From assembly GCA_000963575.1 (NCBI GenBank), contig CP011077.1, positions 3,410,001 to 3,474,000 on the forward strand: 64,000 bases of DNA. Direction: 5' to 3'. Of this stretch, positions 53,569 to 61,122 are shown piece by piece (position 1 is the first letter of the stretch; each line of letters starts with the position of its first letter). The notes under the pieces are model-generated. The model did no database searches. It was not told where the DNA came from and saw only the letters and a program-made list of their open reading frames with translations. The translations under genes were made by a program, and so were the position numbers. The stretch is from Klebsiella michiganensis (GTDB lineage Bacteria > Pseudomonadota > Gammaproteobacteria > Enterobacterales > Enterobacteriaceae).

Positions 53569-53588
53569 TACTGTATAAACAGCCACTA
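53569..53588. promoter_or_regulatory. LexA (SOS) box of dinG
   Basis: TACTGTATAAACAGCCACTA is the reverse complement of a site nearly identical to the E. coli dinG SOS box (TATTGGCTGTTTATACAGTA). It lies about 70 bp upstream of dinG. Confidence 0.88.
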
Positions 53589-53651
53589 TTGTTTTACTTT
53601 TATCCCGCTGCCCCCGGTGCTTTTCCTCTTCCGGGAAGTGTATTCAGGAAA

Positions 53652-53683
53652 ACGTTTTAACCGCCTCAGGGCGGTTAAAACGT
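53652..53683. terminator. Strong hairpin at the end of the effector operon
   Basis: ACGTTTTAACCGCC-TCAG-GGCGGTTAAAACGT: a perfect 14-bp stem, 11 bp beyond the stop of the last chaperone gene. T-rich runs flank both sides. It likely ends the effector transcript and shields dinG. Confidence 0.8.
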
Positions 53684-53694
53684 GAGGATTGTTT

Positions 53695-54093
53695 TTAAAC
53701 CAACCACGCGGCCAGCTTTTCGGCCTGTAGCGCAAAACGGTTAAACAGCCGTTGAAGCACTTCCGGCTCCAGCTGATGAAACGGCAGGCTGCTCCACTGC
53801 ACAACCTGCTGCCGATCGGGCAGCAGCCCGGTGAGTACCGGCGGATAGTCCATCCCCAGCAGATTGGCCTGCAGCAGCACCCTGAGCGTGTCGGTGTCGC
53901 TCAGCCGGGTTGGCTGCGTGGGCAGCACACAGCTCAGCAACAGGTGCCCAACCGGAGATTCGCTGATCTCCAGCGTCACGCCCTCGCCAAGCTCAACGGA
54001 ATAGCCTTCCGCGCTCTCAAGCTCGGCTCTCTGCCCCAGCTCATCGGTCAGCAGCGGCTGCAAAATTTGCGCTAGTTTTGAAGGTGCAGGCAT
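53695..54093 (-). CDS. CesT-family type III secretion chaperone
   Basis: A 132-residue acidic protein of the class I (CesT/ShcA) type III chaperone type: short, leucine-rich, with a central beta region (LLLSCVLPTQPTRLSDTDTLRVLLQANLLGMDYPPVLTG pattern) and C-terminal amphipathic helix. It starts two bases after the stop of the Cys-His-Asp effector gene, so it is translationally coupled to it and most likely binds that effector's N-terminus. Confidence 0.8.
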   Translation of the reverse strand: MPAPSKLAQILQPLLTDELGQRAELESAEGYSVELGEGVTLEISESPVGHLLLSCVLPTQPTRLSDTDTLRVLLQANLLGMDYPPVLTGLLPDRQQVVQWSSLPFHQLEPEVLQRLFNRFALQAEKLAAWLV

Positions 54094-54095
54094 TA

Positions 54096-55475
54096 TTAGT
54101 TCCCTAAAATTCGCCGGAATGCGGCCGTGACGGAGTTAGAACGAGGCCGCGTTCGGGCCGGGGCCGGGGCGGTGCCGTAGACGTCTGGCGGAATAACCGG
54201 CGGTTCACGGTAAGCCGGTCGGCTTGCCATGGCGTGCATCGGCGCGTGGGCGTGCATCGGCGGTGGGCCATAGCTGTATACCGGCGCGGCTGCGGGCGGC
54301 GGGCCGTAGCTGTATACCGGCGCGGCTGCAGGTGGCGGGCCGGAGTTGAACGCGGGACCATGAGCCGGCAAGGGAACGGTGCTGTACATCCCTCCCGGAG
54401 CGGGAGGCGGTGGGGCATAAATGGGCATCGGGGCCGGGCGAATATCGACGGAGTTTGCCCGGCGGCGAGGCGCAGTGGGTGGTACCGCATTGGATGCCGT
54501 TCTCGGACGGCGCCCTCGGGAAGAAGATTCCGCGGCGAACGATTCCGTACGCTGGCGAGGCCTATCGTTACTGGTGAAGGTGGGCGCAGGCGTTGCGCGC
54601 TGCTGGGCTTCTGCCGCCGCCTGAGGCCCGTTCATTCTGGAACGCATCTGCCCGACGGACAGCGACTGGTCAAAATGCTGCACAACGCCGCGGCTGTCGG
54701 CGCCATCGTACTGAATGCCCAGGTTATTGGAGGCGTGGCGCTGCACGTATCCTGGCCCCGCCACCACCGAATCCCGCAGCTGTTCCGGGCTAAGCTTGGC
54801 GAGTTTTGGCGCCGCCTTGCGGAACGCTTTATCCACTTCCGCCTGCGTCGCTTTTTCGCCCCGGAGCAGCTTCTCACGGACATCATCATCCCTGTGGCCA
54901 ACAGGATACGTATGCAGTACGTGGTAACTATCACCGAATTTCGCGTCTTCTATTCGCATGGCTCGGCCAAATTCCGGCCAGGGATCTGACACCACCGATC
55001 TCCCATTTGCGCGCGGATCGCCGATGATAACAAAGGCGTGGTCTACGTCGCGATTGTGCACCACGGAAACCGGCTGTTTGACGCGGGAGTTCGCCAGCAA
55101 TAGCGCATTCACCGCCGCCATTTCGCCGCAGTTGCCCGCCCGAAACTTAGCGGCCTCCCAGGCGCGCACGGTGTAATCCCCGTTGCCCGTTCCCTTCTGC
55201 GACAGAAGCGTTCGCTTATAGGATTCGGCCATCGTGGCGCGAACGTGGTTCTTTTGGTTGCCCGACCCCATGTCCAGAATGCGCCAGGTATCATCTATCG
55301 CCTTATTGGCGTAATAGAGCGCGTCTGCCCGGCGCGACGACACGTTCACGGTGCAATCGAAATGCTGAGGGTTGTCAGGCTCCAGCGCGATGCGCATGGA
55401 TACCCGTCGGTTTGAGTTACCGCTTATCAGGCCGGGATCGACCCGCAGGCTGGTATCAACGTTGTTTAACGGCAT
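54096..55475 (-). CDS. Candidate type III effector: Cys-His-Asp protease/transglutaminase-like domain with proline-rich tail
   Basis: A 459-residue protein. Residues about 100-175 hold FRAGNCGEMAAVNALLLA (Cys116), DVDHAFVIIGDPR (His146) and VVSDPWPE (Asp164), a plausible papain/transglutaminase-fold triad. The C-terminal third is low-complexity: Arg/Ser-rich segments, then a Pro/Ala/Tyr-rich region with two tandem copies of GPPPAAAPVYSY (36-bp DNA repeats at 54271-54306 and 54307-54342). ATG at 55475 follows GGGGAG; a TTG ten codons upstream is rejected. A hrp box precedes it and a chaperone gene follows. I cannot name the family; HopX/AvrPphE-type transglutaminases are one comparison. Confidence 0.75.
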   Translation of the reverse strand: MPLNNVDTSLRVDPGLISGNSNRRVSMRIALEPDNPQHFDCTVNVSSRRADALYYANKAIDDTWRILDMGSGNQKNHVRATMAESYKRTLLSQKGTGNGDYTVRAWEAAKFRAGNCGEMAAVNALLLANSRVKQPVSVVHNRDVDHAFVIIGDPRANGRSVVSDPWPEFGRAMRIEDAKFGDSYHVLHTYPVGHRDDDVREKLLRGEKATQAEVDKAFRKAAPKLAKLSPEQLRDSVVAGPGYVQRHASNNLGIQYDGADSRGVVQHFDQSLSVGQMRSRMNGPQAAAEAQQRATPAPTFTSNDRPRQRTESFAAESSSRGRRPRTASNAVPPTAPRRRANSVDIRPAPMPIYAPPPPAPGGMYSTVPLPAHGPAFNSGPPPAAAPVYSYGPPPAAAPVYSYGPPPMHAHAPMHAMASRPAYREPPVIPPDVYGTAPAPARTRPRSNSVTAAFRRILGN

Positions 55476-55510
55476 GATATCTCCCCACTTTAGTTGTTGA
55501 GTCAAAAGGT

Positions 55511-55538
55511 TAAGTGGGGAGAGTGGCGCGGTGGTTCC
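55511..55538 (-). promoter_or_regulatory. Internal hrp box before the Cys-His-Asp effector
   Basis: On the minus strand GGAACC (55538-55533), 15 nt, CCACTTA (55517-55511) fits the HrpL promoter GGAACC-N15/16-CCACNNA. It lies in the 77-bp gap between the two effector genes, 36 bp before the ATG. Confidence 0.85.
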
Positions 55539-55552
55539 TGCCGCGAAAGAAT

Positions 55553-56188
55553 TTACCCTGCGGCGTACTGCCCGCGCAGCGGCAGGCCGTGCTCCTGGCG
55601 AATACCGTTTTCGGACAGCGCTTCACCCGCATACTTGCCGATGCCCACCGCGCGGGACTCCTCCTGCCCGGCCGGAGAGCCTGTATCGTAGCGGTCCGAC
55701 GTCCCCCCGGTGTATGTCCCCTTCATCATGCGGTAGCCGTGAACCAGTTCATGGGCAAGCGACACAAAGGCCAACGAGGTATCGTCCAGCAGGCTTGGGC
55801 GGCCGTGGGCGTCGATAGCCACGGACTGCCGCGGGTTCCAGTCGACGCTGACGCTGGTCCCCTCGCCTTTCTTACCGAGCGGCTGTTTTTGGGCCAGGTG
55901 CGTCGCTTTTTTATTGTGCGCCTTATCGTATTCGCTGCTGGAAAGGTGAAACCGGCGAACCTGAAACTCGGTCAGCACCGGGCGGGCAACCGTATTCGCC
56001 ATCGCCGTCACCTTCACTTTAACGTAGCGACCCTGGGTGCTGAGGTTACGTAGTTCATCCACCAGGCTCCTGCCATTAGGCCGACTGAGTAGCTTTCGCA
56101 ACGCGCTTTCAGCGGCGAGGTAGTCTTCCGGGCGGTGATATTCAATGGCGATATGTGGCGCCACATGGCTGGCAGAGATAGTACTCAT
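55553..56188 (-). CDS. NleD/HopH1-like M91 zinc metalloprotease effector
   Basis: A 211-residue protein with the zinc motif HELVH at residues 146-150 (SLAHELVHGYRMMKG) and a downstream GQEESRAVGIGKYAGEALSEN segment that can supply the third ligand. The layout is that of peptidase family M91 effectors: NleD of attaching/effacing E. coli, which cleaves JNK and p38, and HopH1/HopAP1 of Pseudomonas syringae. AAGGGGAAAAG precedes the ATG. It follows the chaperone gene by 20 bp and is controlled by the hrp box at 56726-56753. Confidence 0.85.
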   Translation of the reverse strand: MSTISASHVAPHIAIEYHRPEDYLAAESALRKLLSRPNGRSLVDELRNLSTQGRYVKVKVTAMANTVARPVLTEFQVRRFHLSSSEYDKAHNKKATHLAQKQPLGKKGEGTSVSVDWNPRQSVAIDAHGRPSLLDDTSLAFVSLAHELVHGYRMMKGTYTGGTSDRYDTGSPAGQEESRAVGIGKYAGEALSENGIRQEHGLPLRGQYAAG

Positions 56189-56208
56189 CTTTTCCCCTTT
56201 GTATAACG

Positions 56209-56691
56209 TTAACGTCGCAGCAGCAGCGCTTCAACCTGACGGCGCTGAAGCCGGTCTTTTTCTGCCTCCGGCGTAGCCTGCCGTTCGCGCGGCGCGGCAG
56301 GCTGGCACCAGCGGCCAATCACCGACAGCGTCCAGCTCAAACGCTCAAACAAGGGAAGCAGCGTGTCGAGATGCAGCTCGTCCAGCGGCAACGCCGCCCA
56401 GACTACCAACTGCGCACGGTCTTTATCGGCGGCAACGGTGATGGCCGGCTGCCGATCAATGTTCAGGTTGGCCTGTAATAGCTCGAGAAGCAGCGCCTCG
56501 CCGGGGTTGTCCGGCAGCGCAAGCAGCCCCACCATCGCCAGCGTCATGTTTTCCGTCAGTTCCAGAAAAACCGTCTGGCCATCGTCGAGCGTTAACGAGT
56601 AGTAGCCCCGGGCGTTGAAAACAATTCCGGGAATATTCAGCTGGTTAAACAGCGGCTGGAGTTTGTGGTAGAGCTGCTCAGCAATCACCAT
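56209..56691 (-). CDS. CesT-family type III secretion chaperone (second)
   Basis: A 160-residue class I chaperone-like protein: a CesT core (YHKLQPLFNQLNIPGI, GYYSLTLDDGQTVFLEL, ALLLELLQANLNIDRQPAITV) and a charged Arg/Glu-rich tail. ATG at 56691 follows AGGTG; a GTG three codons upstream has no ribosome site. It is the first gene after the hrp box, directly before the M91 effector, and is probably its dedicated chaperone. Confidence 0.8.
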   Translation of the reverse strand: MVIAEQLYHKLQPLFNQLNIPGIVFNARGYYSLTLDDGQTVFLELTENMTLAMVGLLALPDNPGEALLLELLQANLNIDRQPAITVAADKDRAQLVVWAALPLDELHLDTLLPLFERLSWTLSVIGRWCQPAAPRERQATPEAEKDRLQRRQVEALLLRR

Positions 56692-56725
56692 GATTTTCAC
56701 CTGTCTCAGTCAGGAACATGGGGCG

Positions 56726-56753
56726 TGAGTGGCCGGCAGACGAAGCGGGTTCC
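56726..56753 (-). promoter_or_regulatory. hrp box of the chaperone-effector operon
   Basis: On the minus strand GGAACC (56753-56748), 15 nt, CCACTCA (56732-56726) is a complete HrpL-dependent promoter, 35 bp before the chaperone ATG. Confidence 0.9.
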
Positions 56754-56907
56754 GGGGAGAACTTGTAACAAGCTGCAACCTTATCGCCCCCGGCAAAGCT
56801 AGATTCGCCGCAGCGAGGCTGCTATGTTCATTTAAGACACGTCTTTGCAATTCGTGCGTGATAATTATTTTTATAAAAAAGAACGATTTAATAACTATAA
56901 ATTATGG

Positions 56908-57552
56908 ATGACAGACGGTATGGCAATCAGACTCCTCCTCGCGGACGATCACATTTTGATGCGCGAGGGCCTGAAACAGATTTTTTCACTGGATAAGAAA
57001 ATCAAAGTGGTGGCGGAAGCGGGCTGTGGCAAAACGGTGCTATCGCTGCTAACGGAAATCGACGTAGATGTGCTGCTGCTGGATCTCTCCATGCCCGGCG
57101 ACTCCGGGCCGGAGCTGGTCCAGCAAATCACCCGCCTGTGGCCGATGCTACCGGTGCTGGTACTGAGCATGCACAACGAGCCACAGATCGCCCAAATGGT
57201 CCTCGCCAGCGGCGCCCACGGGTTCATTACTAAAGACCAGGCGCCGCAAACGCTGCTGCACGCTATCCATCGCGTCGCCTCCCGCCAGCGCTACATCGAC
57301 CCCTCGCTGGCGGAAGCCATCGTCTTTTCAACTCAGGAAAACGACCAGCTTCGCCGCTACGCCACGCTATCCCAGCGAGAGAAACAGATCCTCCGCCTGC
57401 TGAGCAGCGGCGAAAATATCAACGGGATTGCGGAAGCGCTGAGCATCAGCAACAAAACGGTCAGCACCCACAAGACCCGGATGATGGAAAAAATGCAGTT
57501 CGACAACAACGCCGACATCATCAAGTTTGCTATTCGCTATCATAAACTTTAG
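56908..57552 (+). CDS. hrpY: LuxR-type response regulator HrpY
   Basis: A 214-residue NarL/FixJ response regulator. Receiver: Asp13-Asp14 in LLADDH, phospho-acceptor Asp59 in LLLDLSMPG, Lys109 in FITKDQ. A C-terminal LuxR helix-turn-helix (LSQREKQILRLLSSGENINGIAEALSISNKTVSTHKTRMM) follows. It resembles HrpY of Erwinia and Pantoea, which with HrpX activates hrpS. Here it is on the opposite strand to hrpX, and the 3' ends overlap by 23 bp. The start is uncertain (56908 or 56920); neither has a strong ribosome site. Confidence 0.85.
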   Translation: MTDGMAIRLLLADDHILMREGLKQIFSLDKKIKVVAEAGCGKTVLSLLTEIDVDVLLLDLSMPGDSGPELVQQITRLWPMLPVLVLSMHNEPQIAQMVLASGAHGFITKDQAPQTLLHAIHRVASRQRYIDPSLAEAIVFSTQENDQLRRYATLSQREKQILRLLSSGENINGIAEALSISNKTVSTHKTRMMEKMQFDNNADIIKFAIRYHKL

Positions 57553-59017
57553 CCGGTGCCGGCAGGGCGTAAGGGATCTCGATATGCACGCAGCTCCCTT
57601 TGCCCGGCGCACTGTGGATGTTAAACGTCCAGCCTTTCATCATGCAGCGTTCCCGCATACTCAATAATCCAAAGGCCCCGTCGGATACCTGGCCGGGGTC
57701 AAATCCTTGCCCGTCATCATTAATACAAATCAGCACGACTTTGCCCCGCGTCAGGACTTTCACCTCCACTTCCCGCGCTTTTGCATGCCGCTGAACGTTA
57801 GTGAGCGACTCCTGTACCACGCGAAAAATGGCGGTCACCTCATCGTCACATAGCGACACCGGCAGCGGCTGAATAGTCAGAGTACACACGCCGGAACGGT
57901 GCTTGTTGAATTGGTCCCGCAGCCAGATAAGCGCGGGCTTTAGCCCCATGTTCAGCACCGCCGGGCGCAGTTGGGTGGCGATATCCCGTACCACTTTGAT
58001 GGTGCCATCCACCAGCTGCGTCAGCGGTTCGACTTCATGCTGCAACGCAGGATGGTTCTGGCCCAGCAGTGATATCCCCACCCGTAGTGAAGTCAGATGC
58101 TGCCCCAGCTCATCGTGGATCTCCCGCGCCATATGCTTGCGTTCGTTTTCAACGCTGCTTTGCAGCTTTTGGGTCATCTGCCGCAGTTGATCGTGCGTCT
58201 GCCGCACCTGCTGTTCGGCAAAATATTGCCGGGAGGCAGGGCGAGCTATCACCAGCACGGACTTCAGCGTCTGCTGCAGCGTAAACTCAGGAATAAAACG
58301 CGCCTGGTAGATCCTCGACACCCGCAAGTCCGAGCGCACGCCGTGCAGCACGGCCTCCAGCTGAATATGCTTGCGAAGCACCAGCTGGAGCGACCAGCTG
58401 ATCTGCTCCATTAACGTGGAATCGCCGATAAGCGAATTCATCTTCAGCCCGATAGCCGCGGCGCTCTTGGGCATACACTGCAGCGCCGTTTCGTTGGCAT
58501 AGAGCAGCCGCTGTTCGCTGTCCACGCGCAGAATCGCATCCGGCATATTGTCCAGAATGTCGCGAAGTTCGTTTTCACGGTCGTAGTAAAAACGATGAAT
58601 ATCGTTGCGATAGCGAGTATCGCATACCACCATCATCACCCAGCTCTGCCGCTGAAACTCGAAGCGGCTCGGGCAAACTTCAACCGGAATAGCCTGCGTT
58701 GCCGCCTGAAACCGGGCGTTAATCTTATCGCCGTATTGCGAATGTTCCGGCTGCTCCAGCTGCTGCTCAACCACCGCCAGCAGCGGCAGATCGCCATAGC
58801 CGCGCAGCCGGGTAAAAATATTTTCGCCCACAAGCTGCCCGGCCCTTGCCTGACCGGCATTTTCCGGCAGGCAAAGACTGAGCGCCTTGTGGTTGGCAAA
58901 AACAATATTGAAATCCCTGTCAACAATGAAAACCAGCTCGCGCATGCTATTGAAAGCGGCGCTCAGCAATTCCTGAGTGTCATTGGGCCGAGGGTGCGGC
59001 CCGCCGTCTTGTTTCAT
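57530..59017 (-). CDS. hrpX: Cytoplasmic PAS-domain sensor kinase HrpX
   Basis: A 495-residue HisKA_3-type histidine kinase without membrane segments. Two PAS-like regions (about residues 18-135 and 148-260) precede the phosphorylated His301 in MAREIHDELGQHLTSLR. The ATPase motifs are VQESLTNVQRHAKA (N box), NDDGQGFDPG and SDGAFGLLSMRERC. It is the HrpX type of Erwinia and Pantoea and phosphorylates HrpY. It lies downstream of hrpL on the same strand and is convergent with hrpY. Confidence 0.88.
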   Translation of the reverse strand: MKQDGGPHPRPNDTQELLSAAFNSMRELVFIVDRDFNIVFANHKALSLCLPENAGQARAGQLVGENIFTRLRGYGDLPLLAVVEQQLEQPEHSQYGDKINARFQAATQAIPVEVCPSRFEFQRQSWVMMVVCDTRYRNDIHRFYYDRENELRDILDNMPDAILRVDSEQRLLYANETALQCMPKSAAAIGLKMNSLIGDSTLMEQISWSLQLVLRKHIQLEAVLHGVRSDLRVSRIYQARFIPEFTLQQTLKSVLVIARPASRQYFAEQQVRQTHDQLRQMTQKLQSSVENERKHMAREIHDELGQHLTSLRVGISLLGQNHPALQHEVEPLTQLVDGTIKVVRDIATQLRPAVLNMGLKPALIWLRDQFNKHRSGVCTLTIQPLPVSLCDDEVTAIFRVVQESLTNVQRHAKAREVEVKVLTRGKVVLICINDDGQGFDPGQVSDGAFGLLSMRERCMMKGWTFNIHSAPGKGSCVHIEIPYALPAPAKVYDSE

Positions 59018-59062
59018 AGAGTGTGATTCTTCTCGTTCAGGGAGTAACGAAGCACCGCTCGC

Positions 59063-59656
59063 TCAGTTCAGGCTGTCCCACCCCAGATCCTGTTTCAAAG
59101 ACTGTCGGAGACGGGAAAGACGGGAACGCACGGTGCCAATAGGAATAGTCATCCGGTCAGCCGCTTCCTGGTAACTGATATCGTGATCCACGATCAGCTG
59201 TAATAATTGCTGATAATCTTCAGGGAGTTGCGCAATACGCTGCAACACTTTCGACAGGATGTCCTTACCCTCAGTCACCCCTTCCGGCTGCTCCGAATGC
59301 AGCAGCGTACCGAGCACATCATCGTTTAACTCATCGTGCAGGTAGCTCACTTTGACGGATTTATAGTGATTTTTCACCAGATTTACCGCAATCCCGAACA
59401 TCCAGGTTTCCGGGCGAGACGTGCCGCAAAACTTGTGCTTATTGCGAATCACCTCATACCAGGTGTTCTGCACGAGGTCTTCTATATCGGCAAAGTTTGC
59501 CACGCGTTTACGAATAAAATTGTACAGCCTCTGTTCGTTGTCGCGCATTACGCGCTCCCAGTTAACCACCGGAAACTCGCCCTGCACGACGTTGGACTCA
59601 AAAGCAGACTGCGCATCCGGGAAAACCTGTGATTCGAAATCAAACATCGCTGACAT
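59063..59656 (-). CDS. hrpL: ECF sigma factor HrpL
   Basis: A 197-residue ECF sigma factor. Region 2 (YNFIRKRVANFADIEDLVQNTWYEVIRN, ETWMFGIAVNLVKNHYK) and region 4 (LPEDYQQLLQLIVDHDISYQEAADRMTIPIGTVRSRLSRLRQSLKQ) are both present. It directs RNA polymerase to hrp boxes. ATG at 59656 follows AAGG with 8-nt spacing; a GTG three codons upstream is less likely. A sigma-54 promoter lies upstream. Confidence 0.92.
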   Translation of the reverse strand: MSAMFDFESQVFPDAQSAFESNVVQGEFPVVNWERVMRDNEQRLYNFIRKRVANFADIEDLVQNTWYEVIRNKHKFCGTSRPETWMFGIAVNLVKNHYKSVKVSYLHDELNDDVLGTLLHSEQPEGVTEGKDILSKVLQRIAQLPEDYQQLLQLIVDHDISYQEAADRMTIPIGTVRSRLSRLRQSLKQDLGWDSLN

Positions 59657-59699
59657 AGTGAACACCTTTTTATTGAATAGATTCAGGAGTTCGTCCTAT

Positions 59700-59715
59700 A
59701 GCAAGCGCCATGCCA
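59700..59715 (-). promoter_or_regulatory. Sigma-54 promoter of hrpL
   Basis: On the minus strand TGGCAT-GGCGC-TTGCT matches TGGCAC-N5-TTGCA, 44 bp upstream of the hrpL ATG. In Erwinia and Pseudomonas hrpL is transcribed by sigma-54 with HrpS. Confidence 0.88.
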
Positions 59716-59860
59716 GCGAAAAACACCAACTCAACACACTGATTATTAACAACTAAATTTTAAAAATCAGATTAATATGAGCAAAAACACACACAGTCTG
59801 AAAACCGGTTTGTGCAACTTTTTACACATGTCCTGGCGGAGGAATTTTTTTATTTTCCCG

Positions 59861-59888
59861 GGAACCGCCCCAGGCCTTAACCCACACA
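59861..59888 (+). promoter_or_regulatory. hrp box of hrpJ operon
   Basis: GGAACC (59861-59866), 15 nt, CCACACA (59882-59888): a complete HrpL promoter 31 bp before hrpJ. Confidence 0.92.
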
Positions 59889-59919
59889 CTGACAGGCGAA
59901 TCGGGTAAGGCACACCGCA

Positions 59920-61095
59920 ATGAACATGAGAATCCCCCAGCACCACCATCACCACAACCTGCGTCTTGAAACCGAACAGGCGGACGCGCTGGTCGATGAG
60001 CTAATCAGCGACACTAACAATGACAAGAGCGCGGCGAGCAGTTCATCGTCCGCCACTCGTGCAGCGCCCGCGCCACAGCGGCCCGGTGCAGCCCAGGAGT
60101 CGATGGCGTCAACTTTTGCGGAAAGCATCGAACAAAAAATCAAGCATGAAGAGCAGCGCACGCAAGCGACCCAGCTGCGCCGCATCTCCGTGGCGGCTAT
60201 CAAGGTCACTCATCTTGTTGAGCTTGGCCGCCTGCTGGAAAGCCCGTCAGGTAAGGAGCAGGCCGAGCAAGAATCCGCCTTTGAACGCATGTTGTCGGGT
60301 GCCGAAGGGAAGGCCCCGACGCTGGATGATTTGCTGGAACAGGCCAATCACGACCCCGCCTCTGCGTTTGTGACCCTCAGCCTGATGGCGATGCGTCTGC
60401 GCAACGGCAGCAACCCGGCGCTGGCGGCACGGGTCGAGCAAATGCTTGCCGACCTGCAGCAGCAGCACCCGGAAAAAATTAACGCTGGGGTGAATACCGC
60501 CCCGGCGATTGCCGCGTTCAGCAGCGATCCGGCGCAGAAGCGCGAAATGCGCCAGCTCTATTACAGCGGTGTTATCAACCAGCAGTCCGCCGACAACATC
60601 ATGGACGTGCTGTTGGATAAATTTGGCGTCGACGGCTTCGTGCCCGCCCTGCGCACCTTGCAGCGCGCACTGTCCGATGACATCGCCGCCCTGGCGCCTT
60701 CCGCCCCGCCGACGGCCCTGCGCCGCCTGCTTTCCGGGCTGAACGATACCCGCGCGATTACGCACACGCTGTCGGAAGTGGCCCAGTTCCTCGACCGCCT
60801 GAAGAGCAAATATTCCCACGTCACAATGGGTGCCGATGTCATGACGCGCTCTTTGCTCAGCATGTGCCGCAACGGATTCTATTCCCGGGATCTGACCCAG
60901 CTTGGTCTTCAGGTGGTGGGCGAAAAACCCTTGCAGCAGTCGCTCTTTTTCAACGGTCTGCTGACGCTGCTTCAGGCGCTGCCGGAGAAAATTTGGGGCG
61001 GGAACGATGAAACCCGCAGCAACGCCCTGCTTCTGCTGCGCACCCTGAACGGCGAATACGCCGCCTGGGAAAAACGCAGCCAGCTCGCGCAGTAA
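59920..61095 (+). CDS. hrpJ: Type III secretion gatekeeper HrpJ (SctW)
   Basis: A 391-residue HrpJ/YopN/InvE-family gatekeeper that controls the order of secretion of translocators and effectors. A Ser/Ala-rich, probably disordered N-terminus includes a natural QHHHHHN run (residues 7-13); the conserved HrpJ domain spans about residues 60-230, and the helical C-terminal part (YSHVTMGADVMTRSLLSM) completes it. It is the first gene of hrpJ-hrpI-hrpQ under its own hrp box. Confidence 0.88.
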   Translation: MNMRIPQHHHHHNLRLETEQADALVDELISDTNNDKSAASSSSSATRAAPAPQRPGAAQESMASTFAESIEQKIKHEEQRTQATQLRRISVAAIKVTHLVELGRLLESPSGKEQAEQESAFERMLSGAEGKAPTLDDLLEQANHDPASAFVTLSLMAMRLRNGSNPALAARVEQMLADLQQQHPEKINAGVNTAPAIAAFSSDPAQKREMRQLYYSGVINQQSADNIMDVLLDKFGVDGFVPALRTLQRALSDDIAALAPSAPPTALRRLLSGLNDTRAITHTLSEVAQFLDRLKSKYSHVTMGADVMTRSLLSMCRNGFYSRDLTQLGLQVVGEKPLQQSLFFNGLLTLLQALPEKIWGGNDETRSNALLLLRTLNGEYAAWEKRSQLAQ

Positions 61096-61122
61096 ACGGA
61101 CTTCACCAGGATTGAATAGCCC

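Noticed and set aside
59941..59957. Cloning artefact suggested by the HHHHH run in HrpJ
   Set aside because: The run is part of a continuous natural frame, preceded by a hrp box and ribosome site, with no vector sequence nearby.
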